This document shows, piece after piece, positions 36,101 to 43,549 of a stretch of 64,000 bases of DNA. The stretch is from Streptomyces spinosus (GTDB taxonomy: Bacteria; Actinomycetota; Actinomycetes; Streptomycetales; Streptomycetaceae): contig NZ_JAINRC010000004.1 in the NCBI RefSeq assembly GCF_020400655.1, forward strand, positions 124,001 to 188,000. The letters run 5' to 3'. Every line of letters starts with the position of its first letter. Position 1 is the stretch's first letter. The notes below the pieces were generated by a model. It was not told the origin of the DNA. It saw only the letters and a program-made list of their open reading frames with translations, and searched no databases. The translations under genes were made by a program, and so were the position numbers.

Positions 36101-38043
36101 GCGAAGCGCTGTGCCAGCTCGGGCAGGTCCGCCCGGCGGAGCACCTGCTCGCCGAAGACGTCGGCCGCGGCGGCTCGGGCGGCCGCCTCGGCGTCCAGGG
36201 CGGTGCGCAGTTCCCGGGCCGCCGTGTGGGCCCGGCCGAGGACGTCCGGGTCGAACCAGCCGCTCGGCGGGCGCCGGCCGGCGCGGGTGAGGTCGGCCAG
36301 CTCGCACAGGTCGAAGGCCGCCTCCGGGTGGTCGGGCTTGGGCATGCCGAGCAGGTCGGCGAGCTGGGCGGCCTGTACCGAGGCGTCGTCGGGCACGCTG
36401 CCGTCGCCCGCGCCCGCCCCGTCGGGCAGCCGGGAGCGCAGGGAACGGACGAGCTGCTGGACCTCCCGTACCGTGCGGGGCTCGTCCTGGGTGGCCGCGA
36501 ACGGGCGGCGCCCGGCCGCCGTCGACAGGCCGTCGAGGGCGTCGGCGGCCTCGATGACGACCTGGTGCGCCGAGTCGCCGACCAGTCCGCGCCAGGGGAA
36601 CGCCTCGCCCTCGGCGGCGGGGCGCCAGGCGCGGGCGACCGCCTGGGCGGCTGCGGCGAGTTCCTGGAGGGCTCCGGCGCTGAGCGTGCGCACCGTCCGC
36701 GTGTCGCCCGCACCGAGTGCCGGGGTGCCGGACTGCTCCAGGAGGACGAGCCGTCCGAGCACGTCGTGCAGGGTGCGGCCGAGGGGTTCGCGGGTCTCGT
36801 TCATCGCCGCCGCGTACGCGGACAGCTCCTCGCGGAGCCTGCGGGCCCGCTCCAGTTCGTGCTCCGCGGCTCCGGTGACGCGGGCCTCGGTGGTCAGCAC
36901 GCGGGCGAGCTCGGTGGCCACCGCCTTCTTGCTCGTGTCACCGCTGTGCAGCGCCATGACGAAGTCCCCGAGACCGACGCTCCTGAGCCGGTTGCGCACG
37001 ACGTCGAGTGCCGCCGCCTTCTCGCTGACGAAGAGCACACTGCGGCCGGCGTGCATGAGCGCGGCGATCATGTTGGTGATGGTCTGGCTCTTGCCGGTGC
37101 CGGGCGGACCGCTCATGACGAAGGACCGCTGGTCGAGGGCGGCGGCTATGCACTGGCGCTGCGAGGCGTCGGCGTCGAGGACCAGCGGCGTGCGTTCGGG
37201 CAGCTGGACGTCGTCGATGCGGTCCGCGTCCGGGGGGTCGAAGGAGAGGAGACCGGCGGGCACGTCCGCGTCGGGTCCGAGGGCGACGGCCCGCACCAGG
37301 GGGTGGGCGAGGATCTGTTCCTCGTTCTGCTGGAGGTCCTGGTACATCGCCTCCCGGTGCGAGGCGAACAGCCCGAGCACCGCCCGGTCCGCCACCGACC
37401 AGCCCTTCGGGCGGGACGCGACCGCGCGGGCCGCGGTGAGGACGCCGGGCAGGTCGGTGACGTCGGTGCCGGTGACGGGACTCCAGTCCACGCCGAGCCG
37501 TTCCAGCTTCACCGCGAGGGCCGGGTTGTGGATGCGTTCCTGGTCCTCGGCGGCGTGCAGGCGGTAGCGGCGGTCGCCGTCCCTGCGCAGTTCCACCGGG
37601 ACCAGCAGCAGCGGCGCCGCGCTGGACTCGTGGGCGCCGGCCTCGCGCCAGTCGAGCATGCCGACGCCGAGCCAGAGCACCCACAGACCGTAGTCGTTGT
37701 ACATCTGGCCGGACTTCTTGCGCAGTTGGTAGAGCGCGCTGTCCAGGGACGCCTGCGTGCTCTTGTGGGTGAGGAGTCCCGGGCGTGCCCCGCGTCCGGC
37801 GGAAGGGGCCCGTTCGTCGGTGGCCTTCTCCAGCCCGACTCCGGTCCCCCGTTCGAGGACCGGCGCGAAGTCCCAGCCTCGCGCGAGGTCCGCGAGGAGG
37901 GCGTCGGTGCCGGGCGTGGTGATCTCCAGGCTCGCCGTCCTGGCGTGCCGGAAATTCAGCAGCCGGTTGCGTCCGCCCATGTCCAGCAGGGAGTTCCGCC
38001 AGCCGTCGAGGACGGCCCTCACGGTCGGGTGCTGGTGAGCCAT
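33145..38043 (-). CDS. Large DUF4011-helicase-(Vsr/MTES_1575-like nuclease)-DUF3320 protein
   Basis: 1632 aa, ATG at 38043 with AGGAGG upstream. The N-terminal DUF4011-like part is about 1-290 (WRNSLLDMGGRNRLLNF). A split SF1 helicase follows: Walker A SGPPGTGKSQTITN (312-325); Walker B VVVFDEASQVRPGDA (about 985); GDEKQLPPTSFFD; SVQGDERDVMIMSVGY; and a final helicase motif with NVAVTRAR. A PD-(D/E)xK nuclease of the Vsr/MTES_1575 type is near 1290-1370 (FEESVIAVLRGWGYRV ... YRIDIGL ... GIECDGARYHSSKAARDRD), followed by a Pro/Ala linker and a DUF3320-like winged-helix C-terminus (EVIETEGPVHEDLLVQRARE, MTEDELIRQACEFFGW). This architecture is known from single-protein anti-phage candidates (Hhe-type, recalled). 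Function here is inferred; all catalytic motifs look intact. Confidence 0.88.
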   Translation of the reverse strand: MAHQHPTVRAVLDGWRNSLLDMGGRNRLLNFRHARTASLEITTPGTDALLADLARGWDFAPVLERGTGVGLEKATDERAPSAGRGARPGLLTHKSTQASLDSALYQLRKKSGQMYNDYGLWVLWLGVGMLDWREAGAHESSAAPLLLVPVELRRDGDRRYRLHAAEDQERIHNPALAVKLERLGVDWSPVTGTDVTDLPGVLTAARAVASRPKGWSVADRAVLGLFASHREAMYQDLQQNEEQILAHPLVRAVALGPDADVPAGLLSFDPPDADRIDDVQLPERTPLVLDADASQRQCIAAALDQRSFVMSGPPGTGKSQTITNMIAALMHAGRSVLFVSEKAAALDVVRNRLRSVGLGDFVMALHSGDTSKKAVATELARVLTTEARVTGAAEHELERARRLREELSAYAAAMNETREPLGRTLHDVLGRLVLLEQSGTPALGAGDTRTVRTLSAGALQELAAAAQAVARAWRPAAEGEAFPWRGLVGDSAHQVVIEAADALDGLSTAAGRRPFAATQDEPRTVREVQQLVRSLRSRLPDGAGAGDGSVPDDASVQAAQLADLLGMPKPDHPEAAFDLCELADLTRAGRRPPSGWFDPDVLGRAHTAARELRTALDAEAAARAAAADVFGEQVLRRADLPELAQRFATEHRGLMSRFSGRFKEDRDAVVALTRTGTWNKSLVGRLEDALAWQRAATEVTRLADGHADLLGRYTPRTPDACADLDAALATADRIAALSGTAVRRGLLVEHLADGADTDPLPALLAENIRRALGAWCAMAAARAERWTRSATELLDLFDADRRTRLSPAVLGPLEQAGQVLGALRADPQGPEVWRAHRDGLAVLSRYGADALVGSVAERGLDPRCLPDVVEQALLRTWADDVLATDLRLRTTRAADLDARVADFRAADRRLIAAAGGAVIEACNKRRPRSFAGGSGAVIVREAEKKTRHLPVRELLGRTREVVQAVKPCFMMSPLTVSQFLPADFHFDVVVFDEASQVRPGDAVNCIYRGRTLIVAGDEKQLPPTSFFDSSADDDPDEYDDEVPDSFESLLHACKAGAMRELPLRWHYRSRHENLITFSNHEFYGNSMITFPGALEEGNDVGVAFFDGGGVYDRGGRRDNQTEAEFVARRVLHHFDTRPGRTLGVVALSQAQASAIDLAVQQARLSRPDLDHCFTEDRLDGFFVKNLESVQGDERDVMIMSVGYAPDENGKLSLHFGPINKGGGWRRLNVAVTRARYRMEVVASFRGAGMPDSTNENIQYLKRYLEYAESGPSVLARDVVQCDAEPDSPFEESVIAVLRGWGYRVQPQVGVAGYRIDIGLRHPELPGAYALGIECDGARYHSSKAARDRDRLREQVLNGLGWRLHRIWGTDWYRGRAAAEQRLREAVEQALAEGPLPAPAAPAPPSAVSPAPTAPARPEPAEAAPATAPSRTPEQPEPVYERVPVDITSERRWSTRYRISTPSVAPRHELHTQEARPRLSALLTEVIETEGPVHEDLLVQRAREAWGVGRAGNRIRDNVRAVALALVRSGRAAADGPFYDVPDRDAPSARRPEDGTTPRKIVHIAPAERHLALYELALECPGMTEDELIRQACEFFGWRRTGKDIRDRLASDVAELRQQGRLAGDPGRLSAVR

Positions 38044-38205
38044 GGGCTGGGTACCTCCTGAGCTGCGCACAGGGAGATCCACCCGTACCGGCCCCCCTGG
38101 AGATCTCTCCCTATCAGTTCGGAAGTACCGGCACGCCCGGGACGTCTGACACGATATGAATTTGTTGTGAACGAAGTGCACACAAAGTGCGCCGCTCGCC
38201 TTCCG

Positions 38206-39045
38206 TCACTTGACCGAACCCGCCATCACGCCCTGCACGAAGTGCCGCTGGAACGCGAAGAACACCACCACCGGCACGATCAGGGACAGGAACGCTCCCG
38301 GGGCGAGGACGTCGATGTTGCTGCCGAACTGGCGTATCTGCGACTGCAGTTCCACCGTCAGCGGCTGTGAGGAGCTGTCGGCGAAGAGCAGGGCGACCAG
38401 CATGTCGTTCCAGACCCACAGGAACTGGAAGATGGCGAGCGAGGCGATGGCCGGGCGGCCCACCGGCAGGACGAGGCGCGTGAAGATGCGCCACTCGCTG
38501 CCGCCGTCCATCCGTGCCGCCTCCAGCATCTCCTTCGGCATCTCCGCGAAGTAGTTCCGCAGCAGGAAGACGGCGAAGGGGAGGCCGTAGGCGACGTGGA
38601 ACAGGACGACACCGGGAATCGTGCCGAACAGGCCCAGTGCGCCGAAGAGCTTGGCGACCGGCAGCAGGCCGATCTGCACCGGCACCACCAACAGGGCCAC
38701 CACCAGCAGGAAGACGGGCTCCCGCAACGGGAAGTCCAGCCAGGCGAAGGCGTATCCGGCCAGGGCCGCGATGACGACGACCAGGGTGGTGGCCGGCACC
38801 GAGATCAGCACGGTGTTCCAGAAGGCCTGGGTGATGCCCGCGTTCTTCAGCAGGGCCGAGTAGTTGTCGAAGGACAGCTGGCCGGGGCCGGCCAGCGCCG
38901 TCCACCAGCCGCCCTTCGCGGTGTCCTGGGCCGAGCGCAGGGAGGACAGGAACAGGCCGGCCAGCGGGGTCAGCCAGACCAGGCCGATGACCACCAGGAA
39001 GGCCTGCACCAGGCCGCTGCCCAGGCCGCGCCTGATCGCGTTCAT
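38206..39045 (-). CDS. Sugar ABC transporter permease, MalG type
   Basis: 279 aa, ATG at 39045. Six membrane spans. The cytoplasmic EAA loop reads EMLEAARMDGGSEWRIFTRLVLPVGRP. It pairs with the MalF-type permease 10 bp upstream to form the membrane channel for an oligosaccharide, most likely alpha-glucosides given the GH13 glucosidase in the operon. Last gene of the operon. No ATP-binding subunit is encoded nearby. Confidence 0.92.
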   Translation of the reverse strand: MNAIRRGLGSGLVQAFLVVIGLVWLTPLAGLFLSSLRSAQDTAKGGWWTALAGPGQLSFDNYSALLKNAGITQAFWNTVLISVPATTLVVVIAALAGYAFAWLDFPLREPVFLLVVALLVVPVQIGLLPVAKLFGALGLFGTIPGVVLFHVAYGLPFAVFLLRNYFAEMPKEMLEAARMDGGSEWRIFTRLVLPVGRPAIASLAIFQFLWVWNDMLVALLFADSSSQPLTVELQSQIRQFGSNIDVLAPGAFLSLIVPVVVFFAFQRHFVQGVMAGSVK

Positions 39046-39055
39046 CGGTGACTCC

Positions 39056-40411
39056 TCATCGTTGACTGTTGCGGAAACGGCGGACGTTGAAGACCATCGC
39101 GGGGATCACCAGGAGCAGCAGGAGCACGCCGAGGGCGCTGCCGAGGCCCTGGTCGTTGCCGCCGCCGAAGGACACCAGCCACATCTGGGTGGCGAGGACG
39201 GTGGCGTCCTCCTGCACCGGGCCGGGCGCGATGATGTAGACGAGGTCGAAGACCTTCATCACGTTGATCACCAGGGTCACGAAGACCACGGTGAGCACGG
39301 GCGCGAGCAGCGGGACGGTGATCCGCCGGAAGATCTGCCACTCGTTGGCGCCGTCCATCCGGGCGGCCTCCAGCGCGTCGCGCGGCAGCGTGGACAGGCC
39401 GGCGCCGATCAGGACCATCGCGAAACCCGTCCAGATCCACAGGTAGGCGCCGATGATCGCGGGGGTGACGAGGGTCGGGCCGAGCCAGGAGACGCCCTGG
39501 TAGGGCGGGGCGAAGTTCGACTCCGGCAGTTTCACCGTGTACGGGCCCGCCGTGAGCCCGGAGAAACGGAAGGATCCGTCGGCGGCGGTGGTCGCGCTCG
39601 CGACCGTCTCGCCGTCGCGGACCGCCTCGACCTTCATGCCGGGCAGGCCGCTCTCCTGGGCGTCGACCCGGCCCTGCCTGCCGCCCCCGCCGGGGGTGAA
39701 GTCCAGGTACACGACGCCGCGCAGTTCGCCGGGGGCGGCCTTGCGCGCGGCAGCCGTACGGGCGGGTGAGGCGTTGCCGGGCAGGTCCCCCGGCAGCACG
39801 CCGACCATCGGCAGCGCCACGGTGTCGCCCGCGGAGGCGGTCGTGCGGTAGGAGCCGTCCCGGTCCTGGGTGAGCAGTCCGGTGCGGCCCCGGGCGGTCG
39901 GGTAGGTCGAGGTGCCCTTGAAGGCGTCGTGGACGGAGACGACGGCGGCGTTGAGCACGCCCTTGTCCGGGTCCTCGTCATAGGCGAGGCGGAAGATGAT
40001 GCCGGCGGCGAGGAAGGACACCGCCATCGGCATGAAGAGGAGCAGCTTGAAGGCCGTCGCCCAGCGGACCTTCTCCACCAGGACGGCCAGGATCAGGCCG
40101 AGGCCGGTGAGCAGGGCGGGGGCGACGACGACCCAGATGGTGGTGTTGCGGATGGCCTTGAGGGTGGCCGGGTCGCGGAACATCTCGGTGTAGTTGTCGC
40201 CGCCGACGAACCGGGTGCCGGAGGCGTCGAAGAAGCTGCGGCCGACGGAGAACAGCACCGGGTAGACGACGAGCGCGCCGAGCAGGAGCAGCGCCGGGAG
40301 GACGAAGAGCAGGGCGATCAGCCGGGCGCGCCGCCGGCCACGGCGCGCGGGCGCCGGGCCGGCGGCGCGACGCGGGCCCGCCTGCTGTTTCACGACGGTG
40401 GTGGCGGTCAT
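39056..40411 (-). CDS. Sugar ABC transporter permease, MalF type, with inserted Cna-B-like domain
   Basis: 451 aa from ATG at 40411, longer than the usual 300-330. Spans are at about 31-52, 91-113, 121-141, then 314-338, 370-392 and 424-444. The EAA loop is DALEAARMDGANEWQIFRRITVPLLAP. Between spans 3 and 4 there is an extra region of about 165 residues (146-312) facing outward. Its second part (about 229-297, GVVYLDFTPGGG ... SGLPGMKVEAVRDGETVASATTAADGSFRFSGLTAGPYTVKLPE) is a clear Cna-B/SdrD-B-type beta-sandwich. E. coli MalF also carries a large loop (P2) at this place, but of a different fold. It presumably touches the binding protein. Confidence 0.92.
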   Translation of the reverse strand: MTATTVVKQQAGPRRAAGPAPARRGRRRARLIALLFVLPALLLLGALVVYPVLFSVGRSFFDASGTRFVGGDNYTEMFRDPATLKAIRNTTIWVVVAPALLTGLGLILAVLVEKVRWATAFKLLLFMPMAVSFLAAGIIFRLAYDEDPDKGVLNAAVVSVHDAFKGTSTYPTARGRTGLLTQDRDGSYRTTASAGDTVALPMVGVLPGDLPGNASPARTAAARKAAPGELRGVVYLDFTPGGGGRQGRVDAQESGLPGMKVEAVRDGETVASATTAADGSFRFSGLTAGPYTVKLPESNFAPPYQGVSWLGPTLVTPAIIGAYLWIWTGFAMVLIGAGLSTLPRDALEAARMDGANEWQIFRRITVPLLAPVLTVVFVTLVINVMKVFDLVYIIAPGPVQEDATVLATQMWLVSFGGGNDQGLGSALGVLLLLLVIPAMVFNVRRFRNSQR

Positions 40412-40422
40412 GGGTGTGCCGC

Positions 40423-41748
40423 TCAGTTCCGGTAGGCCTTGGCCGCGGCGGCTTCGAGCTTGGCCGCCGTGCCCTTCGGGTCCGACGGGTCGCGCAGGAA
40501 GTCCTGGAGGAGCTTCCACTCGCCGGTGCCCTTGGTGCCGCCGAAGGCCGCCGGTGCCTGGTCGGACATGTCGAAGCGGACCGAGTCCCCGGCGCCCACG
40601 AGGGACTTGGCGGTGGCGCGGGTGACGTCGTCGCCGTACGCGGTAAGGCTCAGCTTCCTGTTCGGGGACAGGAAGCCGCCCGCCTTCGCCCACACGGCCG
40701 CGGCCTCGGGGGTGGCCAGGTACTCCACGAGCTTCATGCCGGCCCCCGCGTTCTTGCCGTCCTTGAGGACGACGGCCGCGTCACCGCCGCTGACGACGGG
40801 TGCCGTGCCGCCGCCGACCGCCGGGAAGGGGAAGAAGTCGGCGTCCTTGCCGATCTCCTTGCCGTACTGGTCGTGGGCGACGCCGGCGACGAAGTCGCCC
40901 TCGTAGACCATGCCGGCCTGGGGTTTGGGCCCGAACACCTTCTCCACGGAGCCGGGGAAGTCGGTGTTCAGGGCCCCGTTCTGGCCTCCGGCGATGAGCT
41001 GCTTGTCCTCGAACAGCTTGCCGAGGGTGGTGAGCGCCTTGACGACCGACGTGTCCGTCCAGGTGAGCTTGTGCGCGGCGAGGGCGTCGTACTTCTCGGG
41101 GCCGGCCTGGGAGAGGTAGATGTTCTCGAACCAGTCGGTGAGGGTCCAGCCGTCCTGTCCGGCGACGGCGAAGGCGGCGAGGCCGGAGTCGGAGACGGTG
41201 TGACCGGCCTTGAGCAGCTCGTCGTACGTCTTCGGCGGCTTGACCCCGGCCTGGGCGAGGGCGTCGGGGCTGTACCAGACGGTGGATTTGTGGGCGGCCT
41301 TGAAGTAGAGGCCGTAGAGGGTGCCGTCGACGCTGCCGTACTTCTTCCAGACGGGGGCGTAGCCGGCGTCGACGGTCCGCTGGGCGGCCGGCGAGAGCGG
41401 CTTGAGCCAGCCCTTCTGCGCGAACTGGTTCAGGACGCCGACCTGCGGGACCATCACGACGTCGGGTGCGTTGCCGCCCTCGATCTTGCTGCCGACGACC
41501 GTGGAGACGTTGTCGCCGGTCGACACGAACTGGGTCTTCGCACCGGTCTTCTCGGTGAAGGCGTCCAGCACCTTCTGGAAGTTCTTCTGCTCGCTGCCGG
41601 ACCAGACGCCGGCCACGGTGACGGTCTGGCCGCTGAGCGCCTTGTCGCCGCCGCCCGCCGAGACGGGTCCGCCGCCGCAGGCGGTGGCGCCGAGGGCGAG
41701 GGCGAGGGCGGTGCAGCCGGTGAGCAGGGTCGTGCGTCGTCGCATCAT
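40423..41748 (-). CDS. Extracellular sugar-binding lipoprotein of the ABC importer (MalE type)
   Basis: 441 aa from ATG at 41748 (AAAGG upstream; ATG 41745 adjacent and ATG 41766 further up are alternatives). Lipoprotein signal MMRRRTTLLTGCTALALAL ends in the lipobox LGATAC. Type-1 solute-binding fold: GVWSGSEQKNFQKVLDAFTEKTGAKTQFV, PDVVMVPQVGVLNQFA, LYGLYFKAAHKSTVWYSPDAL, MVYEGDFVAGVAHDQYG. It captures the sugar outside the membrane for the two permeases encoded just downstream. Confidence 0.92.
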   Translation of the reverse strand: MMRRRTTLLTGCTALALALGATACGGGPVSAGGGDKALSGQTVTVAGVWSGSEQKNFQKVLDAFTEKTGAKTQFVSTGDNVSTVVGSKIEGGNAPDVVMVPQVGVLNQFAQKGWLKPLSPAAQRTVDAGYAPVWKKYGSVDGTLYGLYFKAAHKSTVWYSPDALAQAGVKPPKTYDELLKAGHTVSDSGLAAFAVAGQDGWTLTDWFENIYLSQAGPEKYDALAAHKLTWTDTSVVKALTTLGKLFEDKQLIAGGQNGALNTDFPGSVEKVFGPKPQAGMVYEGDFVAGVAHDQYGKEIGKDADFFPFPAVGGGTAPVVSGGDAAVVLKDGKNAGAGMKLVEYLATPEAAAVWAKAGGFLSPNRKLSLTAYGDDVTRATAKSLVGAGDSVRFDMSDQAPAAFGGTKGTGEWKLLQDFLRDPSDPKGTAAKLEAAAAKAYRN

Positions 41749-41779
41749 CGTTGACGGACCTTTCATTGGGGACGGGTGA

Positions 41780-43390
41780 TCACAGGTCGTTCAGCCACCA
41801 GGCCGCCGTCGCGCCGGGCAGGACGCCGGGCGGGCAGGGGCCGCTGGACAGCAGGAGGGTGCCGGAGGCCGGCGCGGGGGCTGGGGCGGTGCCGAAGTTG
41901 ACGGCGCAGACCAGGCCGTCGCCGCGGACGAAGGCGAGGACGTCCGGCGGGGCATCCAGCCAGCGCAGTGTGCCCTCGCCCAGCTGGGGCAGGGATGTGC
42001 GCAGGTGGAGGCCGTCGCGGTACAGGTGCCAGAAGGAGCGGGTGTCGGCGAGGGCGCGGTCGGTGGCGTACTCGGCGAAGTAGTCGGGCTGCGGCAGCCA
42101 GGGCTTGGCGCCCTCCACCCCGGAGGTGAAGCCGAACGGGGATGCCTGCCCGGACCAGGGCAGCGGGACCCGGCAGCCGTCGCGGATGCGGGCGCGGCTG
42201 CCGGTGCGCCGGAAGATCGGGTCGGTGAGCACGTCGTCCGGCAGGTCGACGACCTCGGGCAGGCCCAGTTCCTCGCCCTGGTAGATGTACGCGGCTCCGG
42301 GCAGCGCCAGCATCAGCAGCGCGGCGGCGCGGGCGCGGGCGGCGCCGAGACCGCTGCCCTCGGTGGCGGGTTCGCCGTAGCGGGTGACGGTGCGGACCTG
42401 GTCGTGGTTGTTGAGGACCCAGGTGACCGTGGAGCCGGTGCCGGCGATGTCCTGCATAGCCTCGGAGATGACCTTGCGGAAGGCGTCGGCGTCCCAGGGG
42501 GCGCCGAGCAGGTCGAAGAAGAAGGCCTGGTGGAGCTCGTCCGGGCGGACGTACAGGGCGTGTTCGCGGGCGGTGGGGACGGAGACCTCGCCGACGAGCA
42601 GGCGCTCGCGGCCGTCCCGGTCGGCGTACTCCTCGCACAGGGAGCGCCAGCGGCGCCACACCTCGTGCACCTCGGGCTGGTTCCAGGCGAGCGGGTTGAC
42701 CGAGTCGCGGGTGCGGGCGTCGGCCTCCGGGTCGTCGGAGTCCGGCAGGGCGGGGTGCTTGAACAGACCGGCGGCGACGTCGATGCGGAAGCCGTCGACG
42801 CCCCGGTCGAGCCAGAACCGCAGGGTCCGGTCGAACTCGTCGGGGATCTCGGGGTTGCGCCAGTTCCAGTCGGGCTGCTCGGGCGTGAACATGTGCAGGT
42901 ACCACTGGCCGTCGGGGACCCGGGTCCAGGCGGGTCCGCCGAACATGGCGTGCCAGTTGTTGGGCGGCTCGCTGCCGTCGGGGCCGCGGCCGTCGGCGAA
43001 GTGGAAGCGGGCGCGGGCCGGGCTGCCGGGCTCGCCGGCCAGGGCCTCGCGGAACCACGGGTGCTCGCTGGAGCAGTGGTTGGGGACGATGTCGAGCAGC
43101 ACCTTGATGCCGAGCCGCCGGGCCGCGGCCATCAGCAGGTCGAACTCGGCGAGGTCGCCGAAGATCGGGTCGACACCGCGGTAGTCGGCCACGTCGTAGC
43201 CGTGGTCGTGCTGCGGCGAGGGGTAGAAGGGGCTCAGCCAGATCCCGTCGACGCCGAGCTTCTTCAGGTACGGCAGCCCGGCCCGGACGCCGGCCAGATC
43301 GCCGATGCCGTCACCGGTGCTGTCCAGGAAGCTGCGGACGTACACCTGGTAGATCACGGCGTCGCGCCACCAGTGGTACTTACTCAACAT
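41780..43390 (-). CDS. GH13 alpha-glucosidase (oligo-1,6-/alpha-1,4-glucosidase type)
   Basis: 536 aa, ATG at 43390. Opens WWRDAVIYQVYVRSFLDSTGDGIGDLAGV, as in AglA/MalL-type enzymes. Catalytic residues: nucleophile Asp204 (GFRIDVAAGL), acid/base Glu268 (LLVGEV) and Asp330 (VLNNHDQVR). No signal peptide, so cytoplasmic: it would split imported alpha-glucosides to glucose. First gene of the glucosidase-MalE-MalF-MalG operon. A 16-bp palindrome overlaps its start. Confidence 0.93.
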   Translation of the reverse strand: MLSKYHWWRDAVIYQVYVRSFLDSTGDGIGDLAGVRAGLPYLKKLGVDGIWLSPFYPSPQHDHGYDVADYRGVDPIFGDLAEFDLLMAAARRLGIKVLLDIVPNHCSSEHPWFREALAGEPGSPARARFHFADGRGPDGSEPPNNWHAMFGGPAWTRVPDGQWYLHMFTPEQPDWNWRNPEIPDEFDRTLRFWLDRGVDGFRIDVAAGLFKHPALPDSDDPEADARTRDSVNPLAWNQPEVHEVWRRWRSLCEEYADRDGRERLLVGEVSVPTAREHALYVRPDELHQAFFFDLLGAPWDADAFRKVISEAMQDIAGTGSTVTWVLNNHDQVRTVTRYGEPATEGSGLGAARARAAALLMLALPGAAYIYQGEELGLPEVVDLPDDVLTDPIFRRTGSRARIRDGCRVPLPWSGQASPFGFTSGVEGAKPWLPQPDYFAEYATDRALADTRSFWHLYRDGLHLRTSLPQLGEGTLRWLDAPPDVLAFVRGDGLVCAVNFGTAPAPAPASGTLLLSSGPCPPGVLPGATAAWWLNDL

Positions 43391-43549
43391 GCATGCATGT
43401 TAGGTAGGCGTGTCGCGGCAGTGTCAACGAAAAGAACAAGTGTTACCGAGCAGTTGGGGTGACGAATGCGGACTTACCGTGACATCCGGAAGCCAGTTGA
43501 GATGTCCGCGTTACCTAACAAGTAACTAGCAGCCGTGAGGGGTGGCCGG
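43386..43549 (-). promoter_or_regulatory. Control region of the alpha-glucoside operon
   Basis: The palindrome AACATGCATGCATGTT (43386-43401) covers the ATG. On the minus strand TTGACA (43422-43427) is a good -35, with TACCTA (43401-43406) or TAACAT (43397-43402) as -10. Further upstream are GACATC (43481-43486) and GATGTC (43501-43506) as an inverted pair, and TACCTAAC (43512-43519) inside GTTAC-N7-GTAAC. No LacI-type regulator gene is adjacent. Confidence 0.5.

Noticed and set aside
38044..38181. A 46-residue N-terminal extension of the large helicase
   Set aside because: The added peptide has a codon pattern unlike the gene, lies in an AT-richer promoter-like stretch, and the ATG at 38043 has a good AGGAGG site.
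40412..40693. A 94-residue extension of the MalF-type permease
   Set aside because: It overlaps the end of the MalE-type gene in another frame and gives Arg/Gly/Pro-rich nonsense; ATG 40411 starts a normal cytoplasmic tail before span 1.
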